DNA of 64,000 bases from an uncultured Bacteroidales bacterium (GCA_946185745.1 CAMHKQ010000008.1:1-64000); one strand, 5' to 3'. Shown: positions 15,571 through 24,992, numbered from the stretch's first letter. The notes: generated by a model not told the origin, from the letters alone. Translations and numbers: made by a program.

Positions 15571-16265
15571 TGGATACGAACAAACACAAATTCTTCATGC
15601 TGCAGCTGCTGAAGGACATCTTTTCCGATGCGCTGCTCTCTTCTGTTCTGGCCTTCAAGGGCGGTACTGCGGCCATGTTCTTTCACGACCTGCCTCGTTT
15701 CTCGACAGACCTGGACTTTAACCTGCTGGTGCCGGAAAAAGAGAAAGAGGTGTACGACCGCGTCAGAAAGATTGTCTTGAAATACGGAAAGATCCATGAC
15801 GAGGCCATCAAGCACTACGGAATCATCATCGTGCTTGACTATGGAATCGGCGAGAGGAAGCTCAAGATTGAGATATCCAACCGCCTGTACGACAATCATT
15901 ATGAAATCCGGAACTATCTGGGCCTCCAGATGCGTGTCATGGTGAAGGAAGACATGTTCGCCCACAAACTGTGCGCCCTTCTTGACAGGACTGAGATCAC
16001 AGGCAGGGACGTCTTCGACTGCTGGTTTTTCCTGAAAGAAAGGACTTCTGTAAACAAAGCCATCGTGGAATCCCGTATGGGGATGCCCATTGAAGGATAC
16101 CTGGACAAATGTATCGAAAGTATCCAGGGCCTGTCGGAGAAAAGCTTGATCAACGGCCTGGGTGAACTGACCGAAGGAGAGATGAAAGATTTCGTGCGTC
16201 ATGGCCTGCAAGACGAGCTGATCACATTGCTCACCATGTTCAAGGCGTTCCCGTCTTTTTCGTAA
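15567..16265 (+). CDS. AbiEii-type nucleotidyltransferase toxin
   Basis: Toxin of the AbiE pair, a DNA polymerase beta-like nucleotidyltransferase. The active site signature is FKGGTAAMFF (G32-G33-T34) followed by FSTDLDF with D48 and D50. A second conserved block, EDMFAHKLCALLDRTEITGRDVFD (family form KxxA...R...RD..D), is present. Known AbiEii enzymes modify tRNA 3' ends or otherwise cause reversible growth arrest, giving abortive protection against phage. Two start codons stand in tandem (ATGATG); the first overlaps the antitoxin stop. Confidence 0.85.
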   Translation: MMDTNKHKFFMLQLLKDIFSDALLSSVLAFKGGTAAMFFHDLPRFSTDLDFNLLVPEKEKEVYDRVRKIVLKYGKIHDEAIKHYGIIIVLDYGIGERKLKIEISNRLYDNHYEIRNYLGLQMRVMVKEDMFAHKLCALLDRTEITGRDVFDCWFFLKERTSVNKAIVESRMGMPIEGYLDKCIESIQGLSEKSLINGLGELTEGEMKDFVRHGLQDELITLLTMFKAFPSFS

Positions 16266-16316
16266 ACACATGAAGGTAAAGAAGTCATGGTTTGAGAAGA
16301 TAACAGTACATTGTAT

Positions 16317-16610
16317 ATGGAACATTGTAAACATATAGAGTCTTTATCTCGCAAGGAGGCATTGGAGCTCCTCAAACATCATCGAATCATCGCCTGGCGC
16401 GAGAGCGATCAAGGGTGGGCGGGAATGCTTTGCAGTAATGGCGTCTCATACGCCTGGAGCGAATTGAACCCAGTCGAACTTGGTCTTCCCTACGACATAA
16501 GGCGGGAGATAAGAACTAATACCCTCCCCGGCTGGCAATGTTTGTTTTGTGGTCTGGGACACAGGATTATGATGCGCGAGGAATACTATGCACCGTTCAT
16601 CAGTATCTGA
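16317..16610 (+). CDS. Small protein of unknown function
   Basis: 97 residues starting MEHCKHIESLSRKEALELL, with four Cys (one near the start, one mid-protein and C..C in GWQCLFCGLGHRIMM) and several Trp. I do not recognise a family. No promoter box is obvious, and it follows the AbiE toxin by 51 bp in the same direction, so read-through is possible. Confidence 0.45.
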   Translation: MEHCKHIESLSRKEALELLKHHRIIAWRESDQGWAGMLCSNGVSYAWSELNPVELGLPYDIRREIRTNTLPGWQCLFCGLGHRIMMREEYYAPFISI

Positions 16611-16895
16611 AATGAAAACGAAGAATTACTAACAGGTGCCGACAAGTGGTCCAATGCATTTGATGTTTTGATAATGATACTAAACGGTAGTCATTAACTG
16701 TTTTGGATGGTTTTTTATTGACACCCCTTTCACGGACATACCGTTCGCAAGCGGGATATACTTTTGTCTTCGGAAAATGGAAGTGCGATGACTACCGGAA
16801 CAAAGTCAGAAGGATGGGGGCAGCCCGTTTATCGACTCGGTTAACGCCTATTAATGGGAGTATATCGCAAAGCGCAATAGTGGCAATAATATTTG
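16611..16895. other. Stretch without a supported gene
   Basis: About 285 bp between the small ORF and the next promoter. A 69-codon frame (16703-16912) is open but has no recognisable sequence and runs through the promoter. It may contain decayed coding sequence, but I see nothing diagnostic. Confidence 0.4.
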
Positions 16896-16903
16896 TATAT
16901 TTG
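16896..16903 (+). promoter_or_regulatory. -7 box for the candidate defence operon
   Basis: TATATTTG, 16 nt before ATG 16920. It is the only good box before the DUF1848 gene. Confidence 0.55.
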
Positions 16904-16919
16904 CAAGAGTAGCAACCAC

Positions 16920-17104
16920 ATGTCCTTTTTCACCCGCATATTCTCCTACAAGCGCAACACATCGCAGCGGGTTCCCGAAAACACGGAACCAGAGAATGTT
17001 GTATTTTCCTCGGTTGCACCAACTTCAAAGCCGACAAAACCGGCTGCGACGGCTTCATGACGCGGGAATACTATGAAAAGAATGTCCTAAACAAAGAACA
17101 CTGA
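16920..17104 (+). pseudogene. Small Cys-containing protein, apparently frameshifted in a T-run
   Basis: ATG 16920 opens MSFFTRIFSYKRNTSQR..ENVV, then in this frame drifts into low-complexity sequence and stops at 17060. In another frame the downstream sequence reads FLGCTNFKADKTGCDGF and MTREYYEKNVLNKEH and stops at 17104, 5 bp before the DUF1848 ATG, normal operon spacing. One extra T in the TTTT run at 17004-17007 would join both parts into a protein of about 61 residues (..ENVVFFLGCTNFK..). Family unknown. It could be a true mutation, an assembly error, or slippage. Confidence 0.5.
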
Positions 17105-17109
17105 TACCT

Positions 17110-18171
17110 ATGGCCTGGGGAAAAGATAGAATACAATTGGAAAACGGAATGTTTGCTGATGCGCAGGCTCCGGAGATTATATCCGCCAGCCGCAGTACCG
17201 ACATTCCTGCCTTCTACGCTGACTGGTTCTTCACTAGGCTCAAGAAGGGATATTCCGCCTGGACGAATCCGTTCAATGGCGTCAAGAACTATGTCTCCTA
17301 TAGAAATACACGGTTCATTGTATTCTGGTCCAAGAATCCTGAGAAACTTATCCCACATCTGGACTACCTGAAGGAACGGAGCATCAACTGCTATGTCCAG
17401 TACACGTTGAACGACTATGACGATGAGCGTCTTGAGAAGGGCGTTCCGAAGGTTTCTGAACGGATTGAGACGTTCAAGAGATTGGTTAACAAATTGGGAA
17501 AAGGGCACGTCATCTGGCGTTTCGACCCGCTTCTTCTCACGGATACTATCGACATAGACCTTCTCCTGAAGAAAATAGAAGGCATCGCAGAGCAGCTCGT
17601 TGGATACACAGAGAAACTGGTTTTCAGTTTCGCCGACATCCTCGCTTACAGGAAGGTCAAAGCCAATCTGGAGGCATCCCAAATACACTATCGGGAATGG
17701 ACCGTTCCGGAAATGGAAGAGTTTGCCGCCAAACTAAGCGAACTGAACAAGAAATGGGGTTTCACCATTGCCACTTGCGGCGAGAAGATTGACCTGGACA
17801 AATACCAAATCGCGCACAATCGCTGCGTAGATGATGACCTGATGATTCGAATCGCATGGAATGATCCAGTCTTGATGAAATTCCTCGGTGTGGAGATCCA
17901 CGAAATGGAATCCGGTCTCTTTGGAGATGATTCAATTCCGGAAGGAGCCATCGTCCTGGATGAAGGCCACTACGCCTTCAAGAAGAAAAACAACAAGGAC
18001 AAAGGACAGCGCCAATTCTGCGGCTGCATCATCAGCAAAGACATAGGCGAATACAACACCTGCCCCCACCTCTGCGAGTATTGCTACGCCAATAGTACAA
18101 ATCGCACTGCTATTGATAATTGGCAGAGGCATAAGTATAATCCTTTCTCGGACACAATAACTGGAGTCTAA
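17110..18171 (+). CDS. DUF1848 protein, radical-SAM-like
   Basis: 353 residues matching the DUF1848 family: opening SASRSTDIPAFYADWFF, then YVSYRNTRFIVFWSKNPEKLIPHLDYL and YVQYTLNDYD. The C-terminus holds CGCIISKDIGEYNTCPHLCEYC (split here as CGC at 304-306 and CPHLCEYC with C318, C322, C325). The last three form a CX3CX2C motif like a radical SAM cluster, but at the C-terminal end. Function unknown. It stands 2 bp before a giant helicase/nuclease gene and probably shares its transcript, suggesting a joint role in a defence or DNA-processing system. Confidence 0.75.
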   Translation: MAWGKDRIQLENGMFADAQAPEIISASRSTDIPAFYADWFFTRLKKGYSAWTNPFNGVKNYVSYRNTRFIVFWSKNPEKLIPHLDYLKERSINCYVQYTLNDYDDERLEKGVPKVSERIETFKRLVNKLGKGHVIWRFDPLLLTDTIDIDLLLKKIEGIAEQLVGYTEKLVFSFADILAYRKVKANLEASQIHYREWTVPEMEEFAAKLSELNKKWGFTIATCGEKIDLDKYQIAHNRCVDDDLMIRIAWNDPVLMKFLGVEIHEMESGLFGDDSIPEGAIVLDEGHYAFKKKNNKDKGQRQFCGCIISKDIGEYNTCPHLCEYCYANSTNRTAIDNWQRHKYNPFSDTITGV

Positions 18172-18172
18172 G

Positions 18173-21100
18173 ATGCCCGAATTCATTCAATTATTCGTAG
18201 ACAGAGGTGATATCTCCTTTAATGGTTTGCGAAATACTGCCATTGAACTTCTCCCTCAGAACAAGATAAAACGTGATCAGCTATATAGCGACCTAGAACG
18301 CGGACAAGGGATTCTTGATGACGATGATCACTTGAACATGTATCTTTTCAGCTTTGGCAGGATGCACGAAGCGAAGTTGAACCTGTCCTTTGAAAGCTTT
18401 AATACGCTCCCCGATTTACTCGAATCGGGTGTCGAAATATACGACTGGGGCTGCGGACAAGGGACCGCGACCATTTGTCTTCTTGATTACTTCCGGCAGA
18501 GGGATCTTCCTACGAGCATCAGAAAAATCACTCTCGTGGATCCTTCCACCGCAGCTGTAGGGAGAGCCCAAAGAGTTCTGGAGTGCTACGGGGATTTTTC
18601 TATCAATACAGTCACTACGGTTTTTGACAGATTGGGCACGAAGGACTTCTCGCCATCAAGAACCCGGAAGTTGCATCTTTTCAGCAATATCTTGGATGTA
18701 GACAGGTTTGACCTCGCGCGCTTTATTCACCTGTTTCAGCAAACGTTCGATGGTGACAATTACTTCATCTGCATCGGTCCATACTATTCAAACAGTCGAC
18801 GTGTGGATGACTTTCTTGCAGCGATAGCCCCGAATGAAATGTATGCAGTATCCACTAAAGAAAGGGGGCAGTGGCAGAATGACTGGACCCTTTCTATGCG
18901 CGTCTTTTATAAGAGTTTCTCCGCCATAGAACCTTTACAGGATATTCGTCGGCGTATCGAAGAGTCGCATAAGAAGGAACAGTTCTTTGCCGGGTACATT
19001 CTGGATGCCATATCGGAGGAATATGAAGCCACGGATAATAAAGATGAAACCTCCGCTCTCTTTGGGGCGCTGTCTTCATTCGATGTCAAGTCAAGTGTGT
19101 CTCTTGTCGTCAAAGAACCTCTTGATTCTAAACTCGCTGTCCTCGCCAACATTATCTCCCGCGGTCTTCCGACAAAAGCGCCCATTCTGCTGGAAAACCT
19201 GTTTTCCGATTTGTTTGGAGTATCTGAAAAGCCATCCGAGAGGAGTTCTAGCCTTGAATATCCATCCTCTCACCGGTTCAATGCAGAAGACATCTACATG
19301 GCTCTTCACGTAATTGACCCACGTTTTACCCCTTCTTATTATAACAGAAGTCTTCTGGAAAGCAGTTTCGAAAGAGAATTCATTGAGAACTACCTTCCTG
19401 AGTCCGGACGCGATTACCTGATCCAGCTTCTTGAGCCTCAAAGACCTCTATCTACCCTCGTAGATATCCCTGACAGAGTATTAAGTAAGGATCAGAGAGT
19501 AGACTTCGCGATAGAGACTCCTGGGGCTGAAAGCAGCGCCGGTTTTATTGTAGAGCTGGATGGACAGCCATATCACAGCTCGCTATTCCATCGTTTGAGG
19601 GACAAACGAAGAGATCGTATGACTGCTGAAGACGGCTGGACTACAAGCCGAATTGACAGCATCAGATTATCAGATCCCTTGCGGGCATGGGAAAATAATG
19701 AGAGCCTCCAGAAGTACCTCTCAATATTTAAGGACAACTTTTACAGACCATTAGAAGGCAAATGGCTTGATACCCTTCAAGTCGTTCTCTCGCCCTTGGC
19801 TATAGCTCGCGTTGAAAAGCTTCTCATTCAAGCAATGATGTCAGGTGCCTTGCAATTGTCTTCCAGTTCATGGAATATTATCATCGTTGAGCGAGATGTC
19901 CCTTGTGGAGCGGTTGCTGTAAAGGACTTTAAGGACAGATTCACTAACATATGCCGCCTGGCTGGTTCTGATGACAATCTTCCTGATATTAAGCTTACAC
20001 TTGTTTCCTCAAGAGAATTCACATCATCAGGGCTTCATCTCGGAAATACCGTTTTACAGGAAATCCCCGATACCACCTTTGATCTTTGCATAGACATCTC
20101 AATGTTGCTACGAGACAATATTGATGCTCTCCCGCTCAGAGTTAAGTCCGCAGCCACCTTCATCGCACGGTCTTCCCATTATAAGAAAAGGGAGCGCACT
20201 ATTTGCTCCGCTGCTCACATTCAGTACCCAGCCCTTGTCACTAAAGATGATTCGGGCGGCTACCAAGCTATCAAGGAGCGGGAAATACTTCTTGAATATT
20301 TCCTTAAAGACATCTTTAGGAAAAGAGTTTTCCGCCCAGGACAACTCCCGATTATCAGTCATGTTTTGGCCGACAAGACTACCATCGGACTACTTCCAAC
20401 AGGCGGGGGCAAATCTCTCACATATCAATTATCTTGTATGCTACAACCTGGCGTTGCCATTGTGGTTGACCCTCTCGTATCCCTCATGGTCGACCAGATT
20501 AGAGGCCTGAGAAACCTTAGGATTGATGCAAGCGAATGCGTCCATAGTGGTATGGATATTCATGAAAAATCAATGAAACTCAACCATTTGCAAGATGGCT
20601 CGGTCTTATTTATGATGCTTTCTCCCGAGAGATTCATGATGAAGAATTTCCGATTGAGCCTTTCTACGATGACAGATAAGAATCATGTCTATTTTTCATA
20701 TGGTGTCATCGATGAGGTTCATTGCGTTTCCGAGTGGGGTCACGATTTTCGAACATCATACCTTCATCTTGGCAGGAACATGATTAGCTACATGCAGACC
20801 GGGAGTGAACGACCTCTTTCGATAATTGGGCTTACGGCAACTGCATCATTTGATGTCCTGGCAGATGTGGAACGAGAGCTCACGCTAGGCGGGACGTTAA
20901 CCATCGACAGCGAGACTATTGTTCGGCCAGAGAATGACACAAGGCCCGAACTGCAATATAGAGTCCTAGAGGTAAAGCCTCATTTCCAAGAAGATACAAG
21001 AATACCTTTCGTACTTGCATCAAGCTCTGAAAAAACTATCAAGGACGCCGTCTCTGAGGCAAAAAGAAAGACCATTTACAGTTTGTTGAAAAGGATTCCA

Positions 21101-23359
21101 CGTGACATTGAACACATCAATAATAACGATGTCGGTTCTTGTCATCTGCAGGAGTTCGAGGCAAAGGCGATATATCGTCCGACGCAAAACGGGGCCTACT
21201 TGCATGCCGGTCTAGTGTTCTGCCCCCACAGAAAAGGTCCCTTTGGAGTCGAAGACTCTTCTCCTGAACATCCAGGTGTTGCCTCTTATATCAGAAGCAA
21301 ATACAGAGGGCTATCGGTTGGGACATTCGTCGGTGGGGACAACCCGAATGGAGACATGAAGTTGTTCAATGAAAATAAACTTAATATAATGGTGGTTACA
21401 AAAGCCTTCGGCATGGGGATCGATAAGCCGAATATACGATTTGGTATCCACCTCAACCACCCATCATCCATTGAAAGTTATGTCCAGGAATCCGGACGTG
21501 CCGGACGGGATCAAGGGCATGCAATCTCATACATCCTCTACGATTCATCGGAATACATTGTGCTGACTCCTGACAGGGTTAACGATATCCGTTGTCTTAT
21601 GGGTCTTAATGACCCTGTATGGCTGGAGAATTATCTTGACAAGATTGTCCTTCTCAAGGACTTAGAAGGTTTATGCAGAGCTAACGGAACTCCTGATGAT
21701 CAAATCGCTGAAATTGAGAGAATTATCCGAGATAAGGGTTTTGCAGAGAGCGTTGACAAGGATATTGTCATGTTCTTCCATAATAATTCTTTCCGAGGCC
21801 AGTTCAAAGAAGAGATGATGCTGAAAGAACTGACATGGCGAATCCTCAATGCTTGCCCGACTATGCTCTTCGAGGTCCAAAACCGTCTTAAGGATGAATC
21901 CGGGAATGAAGATTTGGTCCTCAAACTTGATAATGAGCGCGGAATCCGCATACAGTCTAAAGATTTCTCCAATAGTCAATACGGATATGTTTTCCTTACT
22001 AATTTGCGTGCTGATTATAAATATAGGTGTCAAGAATTCTTGCTGAAAGACTGCATAAAAATTACCGAGCAGCTGATAAGCATTCTTCAGTCTTATAAAG
22101 ATTACTCTGCGAATGCACTTCGCAGGCCCATTAGTGGAGCAATTAATGCGTCAGAGGGCATTTTTGGGGCTTTGGAGGGAACTGACGAGAATGGGTATGT
22201 TTATGTAACCGTTACGTGGGAGAATCAGCTTGCAACAAATTGGAACAATTATGAAACTATAGTTCTTAAGGAGATCAACATTATTGCATCACGGATGGGG
22301 TGGCAGAGTGTTCAGACCATTTCCCTCAAAAATGTTGACAGTTTTGAAGACCTACTCTATAGAATTGCCAAGGGCTCCAATGATGATAATTGGCTGCGGT
22401 ATCACGGACGGGATGATATTTTTGAGAACCTGAAAAAAGAATTCTGCCGTAAAAGAGACAAGGATGATACAGATAAGGCTATCTATCGAATGTGCTGTAT
22501 GGGACTGGTAGAAGATGTAACCATTGATTATCTGTCTGAAAGCTACGAATTAAAAGTCAAGAAACGCACTGATGAGGAATTCCAGCAATTCATGATGGAT
22601 TTTTTCCTAAAGTATTATTCCCCGGAGCAGGCCGCAATTAAGGTTCAAGAGATAGCTGGTGTAGACGGAGAGAACTATATGGAGAAGTGCCTTGTTTATT
22701 TGACAAGATTTACTTATTCCAGTCTCAAGACAAAACGATATCGTGCAATAGAAGACATGCGTTTCGCTTGTGAACAGAGCCTTGAAAAGTCTTCCAAACA
22801 CGGCAACGAGTTTTGGTTGAAGGAGTTTATTCATCTGTACTTCAACTCAAAATATGCTCGAACCGAATATAAAGTCAACGGACAGCCCTATTCCCTCACC
22901 AAAGATACTGTTGACGATGAAAAAGATGATTTTGAAATAGTAAGAAAATACATCCCCGTCATGATTAATGATCCTTCCGGCAGCGAAATTGAGAATGTCA
23001 AACATCTCTATGGCGCCACCCTGCTTTGTCTCAGGGATCGCCCTAAGAATGCCGCGTTGAACCTTTTACGTGCCTATTGTATCGTAGTGTTGGGAGCCGG
23101 GGAAAATGACATCCTCCGTCGAGCCGCCTACGACAGTTACCTGGATGGGTTCTTATCTCTGTATAACAAATCCGGGACCGATATTTGGGACTACATTGAC
23201 ACATACAATAGTTTCCTTAAGGGCCGAGCCAACCGTAAAGACAAGGAACTGCGAAAGAGTATTGTTGAGCAAGGCAAGGAAACCATCTCTTTGCTCATTC
23301 ATAGTAATAAATCAGGAATTATTGCAAAACGTTACCTTGATAAAGAGAATAATGATTAA
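18173..23359 (+). CDS. Methyltransferase-like / DUF559 nuclease / RecQ helicase fusion
   Basis: 1728-residue multidomain protein. Residues 85-250 look like a Rossmann SAM-dependent methyltransferase (DWGCGQGTAT 91-100, then LVDPS). Residues 435-505 resemble a DUF559/Vsr-type PD-(D/E)XK nuclease: VDFAIE (D444), VELDGQPYH (E461, D463), then RDKRRDRMTAEDGW. Residues 705-1130 form a RecQ-type helicase: Walker A LLPTGGGKS (740-748), DEVH (847-850), LTATAS (887-892), arginine-finger motif QESGRAGRD (1105-1113). The last 600 residues are of unknown fold. The methyltransferase lacks a recognisable NPPY-type motif, so its target is unclear. Codons and base composition are more AT-rich than the core genes. 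It probably cleaves or remodels foreign DNA. Confidence 0.75.
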   Translation: MPEFIQLFVDRGDISFNGLRNTAIELLPQNKIKRDQLYSDLERGQGILDDDDHLNMYLFSFGRMHEAKLNLSFESFNTLPDLLESGVEIYDWGCGQGTATICLLDYFRQRDLPTSIRKITLVDPSTAAVGRAQRVLECYGDFSINTVTTVFDRLGTKDFSPSRTRKLHLFSNILDVDRFDLARFIHLFQQTFDGDNYFICIGPYYSNSRRVDDFLAAIAPNEMYAVSTKERGQWQNDWTLSMRVFYKSFSAIEPLQDIRRRIEESHKKEQFFAGYILDAISEEYEATDNKDETSALFGALSSFDVKSSVSLVVKEPLDSKLAVLANIISRGLPTKAPILLENLFSDLFGVSEKPSERSSSLEYPSSHRFNAEDIYMALHVIDPRFTPSYYNRSLLESSFEREFIENYLPESGRDYLIQLLEPQRPLSTLVDIPDRVLSKDQRVDFAIETPGAESSAGFIVELDGQPYHSSLFHRLRDKRRDRMTAEDGWTTSRIDSIRLSDPLRAWENNESLQKYLSIFKDNFYRPLEGKWLDTLQVVLSPLAIARVEKLLIQAMMSGALQLSSSSWNIIIVERDVPCGAVAVKDFKDRFTNICRLAGSDDNLPDIKLTLVSSREFTSSGLHLGNTVLQEIPDTTFDLCIDISMLLRDNIDALPLRVKSAATFIARSSHYKKRERTICSAAHIQYPALVTKDDSGGYQAIKEREILLEYFLKDIFRKRVFRPGQLPIISHVLADKTTIGLLPTGGGKSLTYQLSCMLQPGVAIVVDPLVSLMVDQIRGLRNLRIDASECVHSGMDIHEKSMKLNHLQDGSVLFMMLSPERFMMKNFRLSLSTMTDKNHVYFSYGVIDEVHCVSEWGHDFRTSYLHLGRNMISYMQTGSERPLSIIGLTATASFDVLADVERELTLGGTLTIDSETIVRPENDTRPELQYRVLEVKPHFQEDTRIPFVLASSSEKTIKDAVSEAKRKTIYSLLKRIPRDIEHINNNDVGSCHLQEFEAKAIYRPTQNGAYLHAGLVFCPHRKGPFGVEDSSPEHPGVASYIRSKYRGLSVGTFVGGDNPNGDMKLFNENKLNIMVVTKAFGMGIDKPNIRFGIHLNHPSSIESYVQESGRAGRDQGHAISYILYDSSEYIVLTPDRVNDIRCLMGLNDPVWLENYLDKIVLLKDLEGLCRANGTPDDQIAEIERIIRDKGFAESVDKDIVMFFHNNSFRGQFKEEMMLKELTWRILNACPTMLFEVQNRLKDESGNEDLVLKLDNERGIRIQSKDFSNSQYGYVFLTNLRADYKYRCQEFLLKDCIKITEQLISILQSYKDYSANALRRPISGAINASEGIFGALEGTDENGYVYVTVTWENQLATNWNNYETIVLKEINIIASRMGWQSVQTISLKNVDSFEDLLYRIAKGSNDDNWLRYHGRDDIFENLKKEFCRKRDKDDTDKAIYRMCCMGLVEDVTIDYLSESYELKVKKRTDEEFQQFMMDFFLKYYSPEQAAIKVQEIAGVDGENYMEKCLVYLTRFTYSSLKTKRYRAIEDMRFACEQSLEKSSKHGNEFWLKEFIHLYFNSKYARTEYKVNGQPYSLTKDTVDDEKDDFEIVRKYIPVMINDPSGSEIENVKHLYGATLLCLRDRPKNAALNLLRAYCIVVLGAGENDILRRAAYDSYLDGFLSLYNKSGTDIWDYIDTYNSFLKGRANRKDKELRKSIVEQGKETISLLIHSNKSGIIAKRYLDKENND

Positions 23360-23376
23360 CTAACATTATATTCACA

Positions 23377-24066
23377 ATGGCACAGGACATCAATAAAGCA
23401 CTGGAAACCCTTGAGCAGAATCTCAAGGATATAGATTCGGCTAGAAAGCAAGTAGAAGATACCATTAAGGCAAGTAATGATCTTCAGAATTCCGTGAGCG
23501 AGTACACGGCGGCCGTAAAATCGCTCTGCATTTCCCTTAGACAGATGGGGACGGACTGGGACAGCAGAGGTAGAACTATCTTGGATGATTTTGAAAGAAG
23601 GGGGGAATACCTTTCTTCGCAGTTTTTGGAAAAAACCGATGAGGGGATTACCAAATTCACCGAGCAGAATAATGCTTTCACCTCTACCACGGGGAGGCTA
23701 TCTGAAATCACTGAAGAACTCTCCAGTTTAAGGCCGTTTCTGGAATCATCTCAAAATTCACAAGGTGCAATCCTTTCCGAGATCAGAACAAAAATAGACT
23801 CTTTTACTGAAAGCCAAACACGAGATTTTACTAATCTCTCCAATTCTCTGGAGTCATCTCAAAGTACACAAGAAGTTATCCTTTCCGAATTAAACTCGCT
23901 ATCTCATAATCAAGAACAAGCTTTTTCACAGGCTTCTGGCGCAATTGGCTCTCTCAATACTGAACAACTCATTGCTTTCGACAAACTGGAATCTCACGTG
24001 CTAATTCCGAGAAAATGGATAACCTTGCCGTCAGCCTTGATAAAAAGCAACGAACTAGTATCTTAA
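23377..24066 (+). CDS. Coiled-coil protein; C-terminal membrane anchor lies in another frame
   Basis: Residues 1-207 are almost entirely heptad-like helix rich in E, Q, S and K, with repeated sequence (LESSQNSQGAILSEIRTKIDS and LESSQSTQEVILSELNSL). After H207 the frame becomes LIPRKWITLPSALIKSNELVS and stops. In the +2 frame, from 24000, the DNA reads ANSEKMDNLAVSLDKKQRTS, ILM, TIINIILIIALIALIVFR and a stop at 24125, a perfect tail anchor. One added or two removed bases near 23998 would give a protein of about 248 residues anchored in the membrane. It starts 17 bp after the helicase gene. Confidence 0.65.
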   Translation: MAQDINKALETLEQNLKDIDSARKQVEDTIKASNDLQNSVSEYTAAVKSLCISLRQMGTDWDSRGRTILDDFERRGEYLSSQFLEKTDEGITKFTEQNNAFTSTTGRLSEITEELSSLRPFLESSQNSQGAILSEIRTKIDSFTESQTRDFTNLSNSLESSQSTQEVILSELNSLSHNQEQAFSQASGAIGSLNTEQLIAFDKLESHVLIPRKWITLPSALIKSNELVS

Positions 24067-24257
24067 TGACTATTATCAATATTATTCTAATTATCGCTTT
24101 AATCGCTCTAATTGTTTTTAGATAATCCCTACGCTTTATGTGACACTACAAACGTTACATATTTATCAAAGCTATTAAAACTCGACATCTACCCATAGAC
24201 TTCGTGTTTAATGGCTGTGGGAGTATGCATGTAAAAAAATGTGTTCAGGACGAGCAT

Positions 24258-24920
24258 CTATGGTTGGGAAACTCCTTGTCGGCAGAAATCATACAATTCT
24301 TCCAGAAGTTCTTCTCCTTCCAGTCCATTCGCATTTTTGTAAAAGGATGAATTGACGTAATTGATTAGTTGCTCCCGTCCCGGAGCGAGAGGTAAGTCAT
24401 CGAATTTGAATTGCAGCTTTTCCACATCAAAAATATGCGGTATTAGGTATTTTAATATCCGTGATCTTACGGAATTCTCACCACTCCTAAATCTAACCTT
24501 CTCCAAACCACTCAAATCCAACACATACGAGAAATGGTTTCCTAGAACATACATTAGTCCATCGTGCATTACGTTAGATTCGGAAAGTAATAGAGAAACA
24601 GCCGCATTATAGGGAATGTCGCCAAATGATTTCGGGGCATGTTTGCGATGAGTTAAAAGACAGTAAAGAGCATTTTCCGCAGCGATAGAATTGATATCCT
24701 CGTTGCCAAAATCAATTTCTAAAGAAAGAATAGCAAACGCACAACCTATCGGTAACATATTTTTAGAACTACAATCCAACAACTTATTTGGACGGACCTT
24801 TTGTGAATAATTAAAGTATTCACTGCACGCATTGTAGAATCTAGCTCTTTCATTTCCATCGCAATACATTTCAATAATTGGGGTGGCCATTGCCATGAAG
24901 TTTGCCTCGTAAATAGTCAT
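24258..24920 (-). CDS. Protein of unknown function
   Basis: 220 residues, no signal peptide or membrane segment, mostly helical in appearance, with an acidic C-terminus. I recognise no domain. It is AT-rich, converges on the coiled-coil gene and stands alone; about 190 bp between them hold nothing I can interpret. No exact TAnnTTTG box is present upstream. It could be an accessory or immunity gene of the island, but there is no evidence beyond position. Confidence 0.5.
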   Translation of the reverse strand: MTIYEANFMAMATPIIEMYCDGNERARFYNACSEYFNYSQKVRPNKLLDCSSKNMLPIGCAFAILSLEIDFGNEDINSIAAENALYCLLTHRKHAPKSFGDIPYNAAVSLLLSESNVMHDGLMYVLGNHFSYVLDLSGLEKVRFRSGENSVRSRILKYLIPHIFDVEKLQFKFDDLPLAPGREQLINYVNSSFYKNANGLEGEELLEELYDFCRQGVSQP

Positions 24921-24992
24921 AAAACAAATTTGCTAATAGGGTATTTGCAATTACGTATTCCTTTATAAGTTATCTCAATTATAATAATCAAC

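Noticed and set aside
16703..16912. 69-codon frame as a gene
   Set aside because: Runs into the promoter box at 16896-16903, has no recognisable sequence and no promoter of its own.
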